The notes under the pieces are model-generated. The model saw only the letters and a program-made list of their open reading frames with translations. It had not been told where the DNA came from and made no database searches. A program made the translations under genes and the position numbers. A DNA stretch of 64,000 nucleotides from Pseudomonas sp. M47T1 (GTDB lineage: Bacteria; Pseudomonadota; Gammaproteobacteria; Pseudomonadales; Pseudomonadaceae): the NCBI RefSeq assembly GCF_000263855.1, contig NZ_AJWX01000007.1:62001-126000 (forward strand), given 5' to 3'. Positions 24,324-32,681 of the stretch are shown here, piece by piece. How positions within the stretch are numbered: position 1 is the stretch's first letter; each line of letters begins with the position of its first letter.

Positions 24324-24757
24324 TCAGTCGGCGTAGAAGACCAAGGCGCACAGTTCAATGCTGCGCCGGGGCGGCGCATCCGCGGGGGGTGAGCGTTGTG
24401 AATCTCCACGTGGGTCGACTGCAAAGTACCGCGACGACGCGGCTGACCATCGGGCGGATCGTAAGTGTAATTCACCGGCCGGACCACGGCGTTGCCGACA
24501 TTGAAAATGGCCACGCGCAGACGGCCGAAGGCTTTGATGCGCCCCACAGCCTGGAGGATGTCGGCTTCGTTGCCGGCATCACCCGGTAGCGCCAATGCCG
24601 TGCCGCCTTGCTGTTCGATACTGCCGACCACTGCGTGAAGCTTGTCTGCGCTGCGGCCGCTGACCGTAACACGGTAGCCGCCTTGGGCGAATCGACGGGC
24701 CAGTGCGGCGCCCAGGCCAGCCAACCCGGGTCGGACGCCCCGAGGACGTAGCCGCAA
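24324..24757 (-). pseudogene. Broken short-chain dehydrogenase and an unrelated C-terminal fragment
   Basis: About 85 residues of an SDR Rossmann half are readable at 24463-24727 (GLGAALARRFAQGGYRVTVSGRSADKLHAVV, ending FGRLRVAIFNVGNAVVRP). There is no start codon in homologous position and nothing of the catalytic half follows. After NYTYDP the frame turns into low-information sequence. In another frame a different tail, RRSIELCALVFYAD, runs to a stop at 24324. This looks like a fusion of two gene remnants rather than a working gene. Confidence 0.65.
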
Positions 24758-25099
24758 TGGCGGTGGAGTGGCTATAAAAAGACCTCAAGAACCTGGAAGA
24801 CGAAGCCCACTATGTAGCGCTGGAAAACTCGAATGGGCCGTACCGAACTGGTCGTATTTGATTGCGGACCGAGTGCGTGGTGATTGCGTCCAGATCCTGG
24901 GGGGCTTCCACACAAGGCAGCGGCCTAGCTCTGAGTGGTGAGCGAGAGGCGGTAGCAAATCGAACAGCAAGTCGGGCTCCCCGTCCAGGGCGTAGCTGTT
25001 CTGGTAGAATGACGACCTGATCCGCCCATCCCCATGGGCCCCAGGCGGCAGGCCCCCCTCCACGCCCTGCCGCCACCCAGCCCAAAATGCCCGAGCAAT
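24758..25099. other. Gene debris upstream of dusA
   Basis: No intact gene. A short stretch around 24776-24860 on the plus strand reads like coding sequence (KDLKNLEDEAHYVALENSNGPYRTG) but is cut by stops on both sides. Base composition looks less GC-rich than its neighbours from 24770 to 24870. The last part should hold the dusA promoter. Confidence 0.5.
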
Positions 25100-26110
25100 A
25101 TGTCGACCAATCCTGCTGCAATACCCACAACCACTGCCGCTGAACCGTCCCGTCGCTTCAGCGTTGCACCCATGATGGACTGGACTGACCGCCACTGCAG
25201 GTTCTTCCTGCGCCTGCTGTCCGCCAACGCCCTGCTTTACACCGAGATGGTCACCACCGGCGCGCTGCTCAACGGCGATGCCGCGCGGTTCCTGCGCCAT
25301 GACGACACCGAGCACCCGTTGGCCCTGCAACTGGGCGGCAGCACACCAGCAGACTTGGCCGCCTGTTCGCGTCTGGCCCAGGAGGCCGGGTACGATGAGG
25401 TAAACCTGAACGTGGGCTGCCCCAGCGACCGTGTGCAGAACAACATGATCGGCGCCTGCCTGATGGGCCATCCGGTACTGGTGGCGGATTGCGTGAAGGC
25501 CATGCGTGATGCGGTGTCGATTCCGGTGACGGTGAAGCACCGCATTGGTATCAATGGCCGTGACAGCTATGCCGAGTTATGCGACTTCGTTGGCCAGGTA
25601 CGCGACGCCGGGTGCCGCAGCTTTACCGTGCATGCGCGGATTGCGATTCTGGAAGGCCTGTCGCCCAAGGAGAACCGCGATATTCCGCCGCTTCGTTATG
25701 ACGTGGCTGCGCAGTTGAAGGCCGATTTTCCGGACCTGGAGATTGTGCTCAACGGCGGCATCAAGACCATGGCCGAATGCCAGGCGCACCTGGGCACTTT
25801 CGATGGCGTGATGCTGGGCCGTGAGGCGTATCACAACCCTTATCTGCTGGCGACGGTGGACCAGGAGCTGTTTGGCAGCACGGCGCCGGTCATCAGCCGC
25901 GCGGAGGCACTGGCGCGTTTGCGGCCGTATATCGCTCGGCATATCGAGGACGGTGGGGCGATGCATCACATTACCCGGCATATTCTGGGGCTGGGCCAGG
26001 GTTTTGCGGGGGCGCGCAAGTTTCGGCAGATGCTGTCGGTGGACATCCACAAGAGCAAGGACCCGCTGGGCTTGCTGGACCAGGCCGGGCAGTTGCTGGA
26101 AGGCCGCTGA
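25100..26110 (+). CDS. dusA: tRNA-dihydrouridine(20/20a) synthase DusA
   Basis: A 336-residue flavoenzyme that reduces uridines 20 and 20a in the D-loop of tRNA. The N-terminal signature FSVAPMMDWTDRHCRFFLRLLS and the catalytic cysteine region LNVGCPSDRVQNNMIGACLM are intact, as are KHRIGI and the C-terminal helical domain. I chose ATG at 25100 because the product then begins MSTNPAA about 20 residues before the conserved core. The 5' part of this gene, around the PMMDWTDRHC codons (25161-25198), is a known integration site for genomic islands. Here the gene itself is complete. Confidence 0.95.
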   Translation: MSTNPAAIPTTTAAEPSRRFSVAPMMDWTDRHCRFFLRLLSANALLYTEMVTTGALLNGDAARFLRHDDTEHPLALQLGGSTPADLAACSRLAQEAGYDEVNLNVGCPSDRVQNNMIGACLMGHPVLVADCVKAMRDAVSIPVTVKHRIGINGRDSYAELCDFVGQVRDAGCRSFTVHARIAILEGLSPKENRDIPPLRYDVAAQLKADFPDLEIVLNGGIKTMAECQAHLGTFDGVMLGREAYHNPYLLATVDQELFGSTAPVISRAEALARLRPYIARHIEDGGAMHHITRHILGLGQGFAGARKFRQMLSVDIHKSKDPLGLLDQAGQLLEGR

Positions 26111-26116
26111 CCCGGC

Positions 26117-26150
26117 GCTGCGGGGCGGCCATCCGCCGACAGGCTGCGAA
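26117..26150. repeat. 34-bp dispersed repeat, copy 2, within a REP-rich gap
   Basis: Same sequence and direction as 23625-23658. It is followed by further small palindromes (GGTCCGCAGGACC at 26154-26166 and CCGCGGTGCGG near 26195). The gap up to tal at 26384 holds no gene that I can support. Confidence 0.65.
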
Positions 26151-26383
26151 AAGGTCCGCAGGACCTTGCGCGGCACGGCGATCGCAGGCCCGCGGTGCGG
26201 GCCTTCGCAGCCTGCGGCAGGTCCTACGGGGGCTCCTGCGCGAGGCGTACCGCGTTGCCACGGGAACCCTGTGGGGCTTTTCGGACTCCAACCATCAGTC
26301 TTTGAATACCCGATGGCCGCGGCGCTTGAGCGCTTGGCGGCGGTCGGGTAATGTCACTCAATCGCACAGGACAGAGCACGCTC

Positions 26384-27310
26384 ATGACTTCCAAGCTGGA
26401 ACAACTCAAGCAATTCACCACTGTGGTCGCCGACACCGGTGACATCGATGCGATTACCCGCCTCAAACCGGTGGACGCTACCACCAACCCGTCGCTGCTG
26501 CTCAAGGCTGCGTCCATGACCGGTTATGCCGAACTGCTGAACGACGCCGTGCGCGACGTGAAGGGCGATATCGGCCTGGCCTGCGACCGCTTCGCGGTGT
26601 CGGTGGGCAGCGGTATTCTCAAGGTGATCCCCGGCCGTATCTCCACCGAGGTGGATGCGCGCCTGTCATTCGACGAGCCCAAGCTGCTGGCCAAGGCCCA
26701 TCAGCTGATCGACCTGTACGACAAGGCTGGCGTTGGTCGCGACCGCGTACTGATCAAGCTGGCATCCACCTGGGAAGGCATCCGTGCCGCCGAGAAACTG
26801 GAAAAGGAAGGCATCCAGACCAACCTCACCCTGCTGTTCTCCTTTGCCCAGGCCGCCGCCTGCGCGGACGCTGGCGTGTTTCTGATTTCGCCGTTCGTGG
26901 GCCGTATCTACGACTGGTACAAGAAGTCCACCGGCCAGGAATACACCGGTGCAGAAGATCCGGGCGTGCAGTCGGTGACCCGCATCTACAACTACTACAA
27001 GGCCAACGGCTACAACACCGTGGTGATGGGCGCCAGCTTCCGCAACATCAGCCAGATCGAAGAGCTGGCCGGTTGCGATCGCCTGACCATCAGCCCTGAG
27101 CTGCTGCAGAAGCTGTCGGATGACACCGGCACCCTGTCGCAGAAACTCAAGCCAGGCAATGCCGGCGAGCCGAAGCACCCGTTGACCGAAGCCCAGTTCC
27201 GCTGGGAGTCCAACGAGGACGCCATGGCCACCGAGAAGCTGGCCGAAGGTATTCGCCAGTTCGCGCGTGACCAGGAGAAGCTGGAAGCGCTGCTCAAGGC
27301 CAAGGTCTGA
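26384..27310 (+). CDS. tal: Transaldolase
   Basis: A 308-residue class I transaldolase of the pentose phosphate pathway, moving a dihydroxyacetone unit between sedoheptulose-7-phosphate and glyceraldehyde-3-phosphate. [13 protein letters not shown] and the Schiff-base lysine in [13 protein letters not shown] are present, followed by [35 protein letters not shown] at 26384 gives the usual N-terminus [11 protein letters not shown]; an in-frame ATG at 26351 would add 11 unusual residues. A strong terminator follows. Confidence 0.96.
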   Translation: MTSKLEQLKQFTTVVADTGDIDAITRLKPVDATTNPSLLLKAASMTGYAELLNDAVRDVKGDIGLACDRFAVSVGSGILKVIPGRISTEVDARLSFDEPKLLAKAHQLIDLYDKAGVGRDRVLIKLASTWEGIRAAEKLEKEGIQTNLTLLFSFAQAAACADAGVFLISPFVGRIYDWYKKSTGQEYTGAEDPGVQSVTRIYNYYKANGYNTVVMGASFRNISQIEELAGCDRLTISPELLQKLSDDTGTLSQKLKPGNAGEPKHPLTEAQFRWESNEDAMATEKLAEGIRQFARDQEKLEALLKAKV

Positions 27311-27330
27311 TCACAGGCAGGCAATGAAAA

Positions 27331-27360
27331 AGGGCGACTCCATTGGAGTCGCCCTTTTTT
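27331..27360 (+). terminator. Rho-independent terminator of tal
   Basis: Arms AGGGCGACTCC / GGAGTCGCCCT with a three-base loop followed by six T. The A-run on the other side would also allow it to act for the convergent rssC. Confidence 0.93.
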
Positions 27361-27387
27361 GTGCCTGGCAGCAGCGGCTACAGGTGG

Positions 27388-27870
27388 TCAGGTGCGTTCG
27401 AGGGCATTGACCAGGTCGTGGAAGGCTTCGCGGTTGGAGTCGTTCAGGCCCATGAGGATCTTGTGCGCTTCCAGTACCTTGGTGCGCACGATGTCCTCGG
27501 ACTGGTCCTGCGACGGCAGGTCGGTGAGGCACTCGGGGCACGGAATCGGCCGGCCGACGATGTTGAACACCTGATCGAAGCCCATCGATTGCAACAGGCG
27601 CGTGATGTCATCGTGGGTAGTGACCACGGTGGGCAACAATCCGACTTTCTGCCGCGACAGGATCGACAACTTGGCCAGCAGGCCCAGGGTCGTGCTGTCG
27701 ATACTGCGCGTTTCAGTGAGATCGATAACGATCGCCGAAAAATTCAGGGCAGTGAAAATCCTTTCAATAGTCGCATCCAGCGCTGAACACAGGGTCAGGC
27801 GCACTTCACCGACAAACTTCAGCACGAAGGTGCCGTCCTGTTCGGCGAACTGGATTCTACCAGTACTCAT
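27388..27870 (-). CDS. rssC: STAS-domain anti-sigma factor antagonist (RssC type)
   Basis: A 160-residue protein with an N-terminal STAS domain (about 1-105). The phosphorylatable serine is in TRSIDSTTLGLLAKLS. A C-terminal extension carries a CPEC motif and helices. It is encoded directly after the response-regulator phosphatase, overlapping by four bases, the arrangement of PA2797-PA2798 (RssC-RssB) in P. aeruginosa. There the pair controls RpoS turnover. The phosphatase probably resets the serine phosphorylation of this protein. Confidence 0.87.
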   Translation of the reverse strand: MSTGRIQFAEQDGTFVLKFVGEVRLTLCSALDATIERIFTALNFSAIVIDLTETRSIDSTTLGLLAKLSILSRQKVGLLPTVVTTHDDITRLLQSMGFDQVFNIVGRPIPCPECLTDLPSQDQSEDIVRTKVLEAHKILMGLNDSNREAFHDLVNALERT

Positions 27871-29051
27871 TCTAGGTTCCTGCTTAGCACCATCAGGGCG
27901 ATATCATCCGGCATCTCCCCAAGCGTGGCCAATCCAAACTTGCGCCGCAAGCCATCCAGGCCGCCGCCGACTTCCTTGACGATTTCCGGCAAGGCAGCCT
28001 CTTTATCTTTGAGTGTTTCACCGGGCAAAAGGTCCAGAATGCCATCAGAGAACAGCGTCAGGCTGAAACTCTCCGGCAATTCCAGCACGTGGTCGGTGTA
28101 GGTGGCTTCGTTGAACAACCCCACCGGCAACCCGCGCCCTTCCAGGTAACGCACCTGGCCCTGGCTGAAAAACACCGGCAGGGGCAAATGCCCGCCAATG
28201 CTGTAGGTCAGCAACCCCGTATGTTCGTCGATCACCCCACCCACCATGGTCACATGCTTGCCCAACTTGCAGTTGATCAACCCGCGATTGATATGGCCCA
28301 GCACTTCCGACGGCTTGAACTCCGGCAGGGTGCCATTGCGCTTGAATTCGAACATCAGGCGCGTGGTCATGAATTTCAACAGTACGGTGACGAAGGCTGA
28401 CGAGGCACCGTGCCCGGAAACATCAGCCAGATAGAATGCCACTCTACGCTCATCAACGCGAAAACAGTCGACGAAATCACCGGAAAGGTAAAGCGAAGGG
28501 ATGATCTGGTGCTCGAATTTGAAGCCGTCCACCACCCAGGGGCTCTCGGGCAGCATGTTCATCTGCACCTGGCGGCCAGCGTTCTGGTCTTCCTGAAGCA
28601 GGTGCAGGCTGGCTTCGAGCTCGCGGTTGGCGGTTTCGAGCTTTTCGCGGTAGCGCTGGTTTTCCTGCAGCAGCCACGCACGGTCAAGCGCCCGGCGCAC
28701 CGAGTGTTCCAGCACGGCGAGGTCTTCGAGCGGCTTGATCAGGTAGTCAGCGGCGCCCAGGCGCAAGGCCTCGACGGCGTCATTCATGACCCCGGCGCCC
28801 GACAACACGATGACCGGCATGTCGGGTGCGCGTTCGGTGACCTGGCGAATCAACTCCAGGCCGCCAACTTGCGGCATGCGCAAGTCGCAGATCACGAGAT
28901 CGGGCTTTTCCTGCTCGAATACCTGAAGGCCCTGAAGACCGTTACAGGCCTGCAGGACGCTGAAACCACTGTCTTCCAGGTAGGCGGCGAGACTCGCGCG
29001 CACTACGTCGTCATCATCGATTATCAGCAGCGTGGCACTGGTTTTCTGCAT
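27867..29051 (-). CDS. rssB: Response regulator with PP2C-type phosphatase domain (RssB)
   Basis: A 394-residue protein. The receiver domain (about 5-120) has the acidic pocket IIDDDDVV, phospho-acceptor VICDLRMP and lysine in YLIKPLED. A coiled-coil linker (about 125-165) is followed by a SpoIIE/PP2C domain (about 180-390; DFVDCFRVDERRVAFYLADVSGHGASSA and LFSDGILDLL). In pseudomonads this protein acts in RpoS stability control together with the STAS protein downstream. ATG at 29051 gives MQKTSATLLIIDD; it lacks a clear ribosome site, and a longer frame upstream has no homologous sequence. Confidence 0.88.
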   Translation of the reverse strand: MQKTSATLLIIDDDDVVRASLAAYLEDSGFSVLQACNGLQGLQVFEQEKPDLVICDLRMPQVGGLELIRQVTERAPDMPVIVLSGAGVMNDAVEALRLGAADYLIKPLEDLAVLEHSVRRALDRAWLLQENQRYREKLETANRELEASLHLLQEDQNAGRQVQMNMLPESPWVVDGFKFEHQIIPSLYLSGDFVDCFRVDERRVAFYLADVSGHGASSAFVTVLLKFMTTRLMFEFKRNGTLPEFKPSEVLGHINRGLINCKLGKHVTMVGGVIDEHTGLLTYSIGGHLPLPVFFSQGQVRYLEGRGLPVGLFNEATYTDHVLELPESFSLTLFSDGILDLLPGETLKDKEAALPEIVKEVGGGLDGLRRKFGLATLGEMPDDIALMVLSRNLE

Positions 29052-29319
29052 GTGGGCAAACGGCGCCAGAAATTGGTTGGCGTAAGGTACTCGGCCGGGC
29101 CTGAGCTCGCTTACTGGATTCACTTCTAGCCTCTCTTGGCCACCAACGCCAGTCAAATACCGGCGACGGTTACCCAGAGGTGCCCTCTAAGGCGCAGACG
29201 GTACTCCCATCCGCCGGGTGTTTCAAGCATGCGCCGATGGTCGCCTGATGTCTTTACAGCACAAATCACCGGGGGTTATAAAAACCTATTCGCAAGCAAC
29301 CTAATGGAAGGATGCAGCC

Positions 29320-29619
29320 ATGAGCCAGATCGACCGGGACTTCGCCGAAAAACGCGACTTTATCCGCATGACCGTCAACGCCAAGGTGTTTGTGCTGGTG
29401 GATGGCCAGCGGATCCTTGGCGTGTGCCGTGACCTGTCCAGTACCGGCATGCAGATAGAGGCGCGCAGCAGCGTGAGGGTCGGCGACATCATTGGCGTGC
29501 ACTTGCCTTCGGAACATGCGGCCCTGCGCGACCTGGAAGCGCAGGTAGAGGTGGTGCGGGTTGAAGAACTGGGGGCGGGATTGCAGACGCTGGGGTTGAC
29601 CATTCTGCAAATGAGTTGA
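29320..29619 (+). CDS. PilZ-domain protein
   Basis: A 99-residue single PilZ domain, the receptor fold for cyclic di-GMP. The binding motifs are present: RDFIR (RxxxR, residues 12-16) and DLSSTGMQIE (D-x-S-x-x-G). It could pass c-di-GMP signals to an unknown partner. It is divergent from rssB and ends in a terminator shared with mlaA. GAAGGATG lies upstream of the ATG. Confidence 0.9.
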   Translation: MSQIDRDFAEKRDFIRMTVNAKVFVLVDGQRILGVCRDLSSTGMQIEARSSVRVGDIIGVHLPSEHAALRDLEAQVEVVRVEELGAGLQTLGLTILQMS

Positions 29620-29630
29620 AGTAGCGGTAC

Positions 29631-29663
29631 AAAAAAAGGCGACCCCACTGGGTCGCCTTTTTT
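29631..29663. terminator. Bidirectional terminator between PilZ gene and mlaA
   Basis: Arms AAAAAAAGGCGACCC / GGGTCGCCTTTTTT with a four-base loop. It has T-runs on both strands, suiting the two convergent genes. Confidence 0.93.
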
Positions 29664-29677
29664 GTGCAGCGTGGCGA

Positions 29678-30379
29678 TCAGAAATCGTCGACGACGTGAC
29701 CATCCTTGACCTTGAACTCGCGCATTTGCAGGTAGGCGTTGCGAATGAAGATGTACTTGTCGCCGTTGATCATCTTCTCGGCCTGCAGCAACTGGGCGCG
29801 GGTATCGACCACGCTCAACGCGAACAGGCTGTTGCGCAGCGACATGTCGTCCATGTAGCGGTACGGCTGGGTGAAGCTGTCGGGGTACTTGGCGATACCG
29901 TCACGCACGGTGCTTGGGCCCAGCAGCGGCAGCATCACGTACGGGCCGCTCGGCACACCCCACTTGCCCAGGGTCAGGCCGAAGTCTTCGTCGTTGCGTT
30001 GCAGGCCCATGCGGGTACCCACGTCGACGAAGCCTGCCACGCCCAAGGTGGTGTTGAGCAACAGGCGCGCGGTGTCGACACCCGCTGCATGCGGCTTGGC
30101 CTGCAGCACGTCGTTGGCCAGGTTGCCAACGTCACCGATGTTGTTGAAGAAGTTGTGCACGCCATCCTGCATGAACTGCGGGGTGACCCACTGATAGCCT
30201 TGGGCGATCGGTTTGAGCGCGTAGGTATCAACGGTGTCGTTGAAGCGGAAAATGACGCGGTTGACCCCTTCCCATGGGTCTTCATCGGCAGCCTGAGCCA
30301 TCACCGGAGCCATGACGACCCCTGCGATCAGGCAGGCCTTGGCCAGACGATCGATCATACCCGTCCCGATCAAGCGCAT
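29678..30379 (-). CDS. mlaA: MlaA/VacJ family phospholipid-retrograde-transport protein
   Basis: A 233-residue envelope protein of the Mla pathway, which removes misplaced phospholipids from the outer leaflet of the outer membrane. A signal peptide ends VMAQA-ADEDPWEG. The VacJ core follows (NRVIFRFNDTVDTYALKPIAQGYQ, GDVGNLANDVLQ, GVPSGPYVMLPLLGPSTVRDG). No lipobox cysteine is visible, unlike the E. coli protein, so it may be soluble in the periplasm or held by porins. AAGGAG lies eight bases before ATG 30379. Confidence 0.9.
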   Translation of the reverse strand: MRLIGTGMIDRLAKACLIAGVVMAPVMAQAADEDPWEGVNRVIFRFNDTVDTYALKPIAQGYQWVTPQFMQDGVHNFFNNIGDVGNLANDVLQAKPHAAGVDTARLLLNTTLGVAGFVDVGTRMGLQRNDEDFGLTLGKWGVPSGPYVMLPLLGPSTVRDGIAKYPDSFTQPYRYMDDMSLRNSLFALSVVDTRAQLLQAEKMINGDKYIFIRNAYLQMREFKVKDGHVVDDF

Positions 30380-30571
30380 AGATGTTACTCCTTGGATTCG
30401 ATTCGGCAGCCCGACGGCACCGTGACAAAAGTGACCCAGTATAAAGCTTCTGCACTGAATGCGTCAGTTTTGTCGCAAGCCATTACAGAAAGGCAAACGG
30501 CGGTCACTGTGCCTTCATACAACTGTCACGCAAGCAGCGTAGCCTTCTACGGTCAATACAGGGAAGCCGAC

Positions 30572-31159
30572 ATGCCTGACACCGCCCCCTGCGTGCCCTC
30601 CTTCACCGCCCTGCTCTTCGGCCTGAGCGGCTGCCTGGTGGATTTTGGCGCGCGCACCGAACCTGACGCAGGCCCGACTCCCGGCGCGCTGCAAGCATTG
30701 AAACGGCTGCACCACCAGGGCGTGCCCTGCGCCTGGCTCGACGAACTGGATGCCGCGCTGGCCGAACCCCTGGCCGCACCGCTACCGCGCTGGATCAAGC
30801 CGGTGGGCGCCACCGAGGGCAATCCCTGGCCGGCGCCGGATGCCTGCTGGCAGGCATTGATGGAGCTGAAGGTGTCACGCCTGGACGGTTGCGTGCTGGT
30901 GAGCGGCAACCCGCGCCTGTTGCAGTCGGGGCTCAATGCCGGGCTGTGGACGGTAGGCCTGGCTTCCTGCGGGCCACTGTGCGGCCTGTCCGCCAGTGAA
31001 TGGCAAGACCTGGATAGCCGCGACCGCGACCTGCGCCGCGGCAAGGCCACCCTGCACCTGTTCGCCCTGGGCGTGCATTCGGTCATCGACCACCTGGAAG
31101 AACTGGACACCTGCCTGGCCGACATTGCCCTGCGCCGCTTCAAGGGTGAAAAACCCTGA
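30572..31159 (+). CDS. HAD-like protein related to phosphonoacetaldehyde hydrolase, nucleophile lost
   Basis: A 195-residue protein resembling the N-terminal part of PhnX-like HAD hydrolases in this genomic position in pseudomonads. Motif I reads TALLFGLSGCLVDFGA, where the catalytic aspartate expected after the hydrophobic strand (F-D-x-x-G) is glycine. A later motif, VLVSGNPRLLQSGLNAGLWTVGLASCG, fits the family core. It is shorter than PhnX (about 270). It is therefore probably not a phosphatase by the HAD mechanism and may be structural or regulatory. ATG at 30572 has AGGGAAG upstream. Confidence 0.7.
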   Translation: MPDTAPCVPSFTALLFGLSGCLVDFGARTEPDAGPTPGALQALKRLHHQGVPCAWLDELDAALAEPLAAPLPRWIKPVGATEGNPWPAPDACWQALMELKVSRLDGCVLVSGNPRLLQSGLNAGLWTVGLASCGPLCGLSASEWQDLDSRDRDLRRGKATLHLFALGVHSVIDHLEELDTCLADIALRRFKGEKP

Positions 31160-31281
31160 TACAGCCGCGTTGATCAGGATCATGCACGCAGCGCCGCAGT
31201 GGATTAATCTAAAGGCCAGCCATGGACCTTTGGCAACCCGCTGCGGTCAATGGCTGTGCCTATCATTGAAGGGAGATCGCC

Positions 31282-31545
31282 ATGCCTGCCCGCGAACTGC
31301 AAGAGCAATTGAATACATTGCGCGAGCAATTGGAGCAGAACCCGCCGCTTTCGCAAGAAGAGCGTGACCACCTGCAAGACCTGATGACGCAAATCGACGC
31401 CGAGATCAAACTGGAAGCCGCTACCAACAACCCCAACCTGGCCGACGGCGTCAACCTGGCCGTGGAGCGCTTCGAAGTGGAGCACCCCGGCCTGGCCGGC
31501 ACCCTGCGCAATATCGTCCAGACCCTGGGTGGCATGGGTATCTGA
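31282..31545 (+). CDS. DUF4404 family small helical protein
   Basis: An 87-residue protein, strongly helical and charged (ELQEQLNTLREQLEQNPPLSQEERDHLQDLMTQIDAEI). The family tail VERFEVEHPGLAGTLRNIVQTLGGMGI is typical of DUF4404. No enzymatic motif is visible. It is probably cytoplasmic; the function is unknown. ATG at 31282 follows GGGAGATCGCC. It stands alone after the HAD-like gene and is followed by a REP pair. Confidence 0.83.
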   Translation: MPARELQEQLNTLREQLEQNPPLSQEERDHLQDLMTQIDAEIKLEAATNNPNLADGVNLAVERFEVEHPGLAGTLRNIVQTLGGMGI

Positions 31546-31562
31546 TCAGAAAAGCACATCCT

Positions 31563-31650
31563 GTGTGGGAGCGGGCTCTGCCCGCGAATGGGTCGCCGCC
31601 GTTCTCCAGAAACTACGCGGCGATCTTTTCGCGGGCAGAGCCCGCTCCCC
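31563..31650. repeat. Pair of inverted REP elements
   Basis: 22-bp perfect arms (31568-31589 and 31628-31649, GGGAGCGGGCTCTGCCCGCG...) around a 38-base spacer. It lies between DUF4404 and the convergent queF. Confidence 0.88.
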
Positions 31651-31670
31651 TAATCAACCCTCCAGACAGC

Positions 31671-32501
31671 TTACTGACGCACCAGCCGTGCGTTTTCCAG
31701 CATGACCTTCGACGTGCTGCGGTACGGGTTGATGTCCAGCCCGCCGCGACGCACGTAGCGTGCGTACACCGTCAGTTCCTGCGGGTTCAGCAGTCGCTTG
31801 AGGTCCATGAAGATCCGCTCCACGCACTGCTCGTGGAAGTCCGAATGCTGGCGAAAGCTCACCAGGTACGCCAGGAAACTGGCATGATCCAGGGCCGGGC
31901 CACGGTAGTGGACCGCCACGCTGCCCCAGTCTGGCTGGCTGGTGACCGGGCAGTTGGACTTGAGCAGGTGACTGTGCAGGCTCTCTTCCACTACCTGCGA
32001 TGCATCACAGCGCAGCAGTTCGGGCTGTGGGTGCTCGTAGCTGGAAATGCTGATATCCAGGTCGTCGATGCACACACCCGGCAAGGCCACCACGCCCTCG
32101 GCCTCGACCTCGGCCAGGCGACGCACGCGCACGCCCACTGGTTTGCCGGCGGCTGCCGAAAGGTCCTTGACCAGGCAAGCCTGCAAGGCCTCCACGGTGT
32201 CGAAGGGGGTCTGGTTCAGGGAGTTGAGGTACAGTTTGAACGACTTCGATTCGATGATGTTCGGCGAATCGGCCGGAATACTGAATTCACCGATGGCCAC
32301 CACGGGCTTGCCTGACGGCAGCAGCCACGACAGTTCGAAGCAGTTCCAGAAGTCGACGCCCTGGTACGGCAGGGTATCGGCGCTCAGGCCCAGTTCGGCC
32401 CACTTGGCGGCGCGAGGGATGGGGAACAGCAACGATGGCGTGTAGGTGGAGATGTATTCGCTGGACTTGCCCAACGGCGAATGTTCGGCTGCGGGATGCA
32501 T
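31671..32501 (-). CDS. queF: NADPH-dependent 7-cyano-7-deazaguanine reductase
   Basis: A 276-residue type II (two-domain) QueF that reduces preQ0 to preQ1 in queuosine synthesis. The QueF motif [11 protein letters not shown] and the catalytic cysteine in [15 protein letters not shown] are present, with [12 protein letters not shown] and the NPYRS end motif. Length matches the E. coli enzyme. ATG at 32501 follows CCAGG. I looked for a preQ1 riboswitch upstream and did not find its conserved core. Confidence 0.96.
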   Translation of the reverse strand: MHPAAEHSPLGKSSEYISTYTPSLLFPIPRAAKWAELGLSADTLPYQGVDFWNCFELSWLLPSGKPVVAIGEFSIPADSPNIIESKSFKLYLNSLNQTPFDTVEALQACLVKDLSAAAGKPVGVRVRRLAEVEAEGVVALPGVCIDDLDISISSYEHPQPELLRCDASQVVEESLHSHLLKSNCPVTSQPDWGSVAVHYRGPALDHASFLAYLVSFRQHSDFHEQCVERIFMDLKRLLNPQELTVYARYVRRGGLDINPYRSTSKVMLENARLVRQ

Positions 32502-32594
32502 GTTGGAAACCTGGACGAGAGTAAACCCGCCCAGTTTAACTTTTTACCGCGTACATTGCGCGCTCTGTACGATCGGAACGACTGCGGCGCGGCC

Positions 32595-32662
32595 TTCGCG
32601 GGCATGGCTCGCTCCCACGGTACGGTGCAATCGTGCAGGAGCGGACCGTGCCCGCGACGGCG
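32595..32662. repeat. Diverged REP-like inverted repeat upstream of queF
   Basis: TTCGCGGGCATGGCTCGCTCC and GGAGCGGACCGTGCCCGCGACGG pair imperfectly. It lies between the start of queF and the end of lolE. Confidence 0.6.
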
Positions 32663-32681
32663 GCTACGCAGTGCCCGCAAC

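Noticed and set aside
32502..32600. PreQ1 riboswitch upstream of queF
   Set aside because: No conserved hairpin with the C-rich loop and A-rich tail could be found in the leader.
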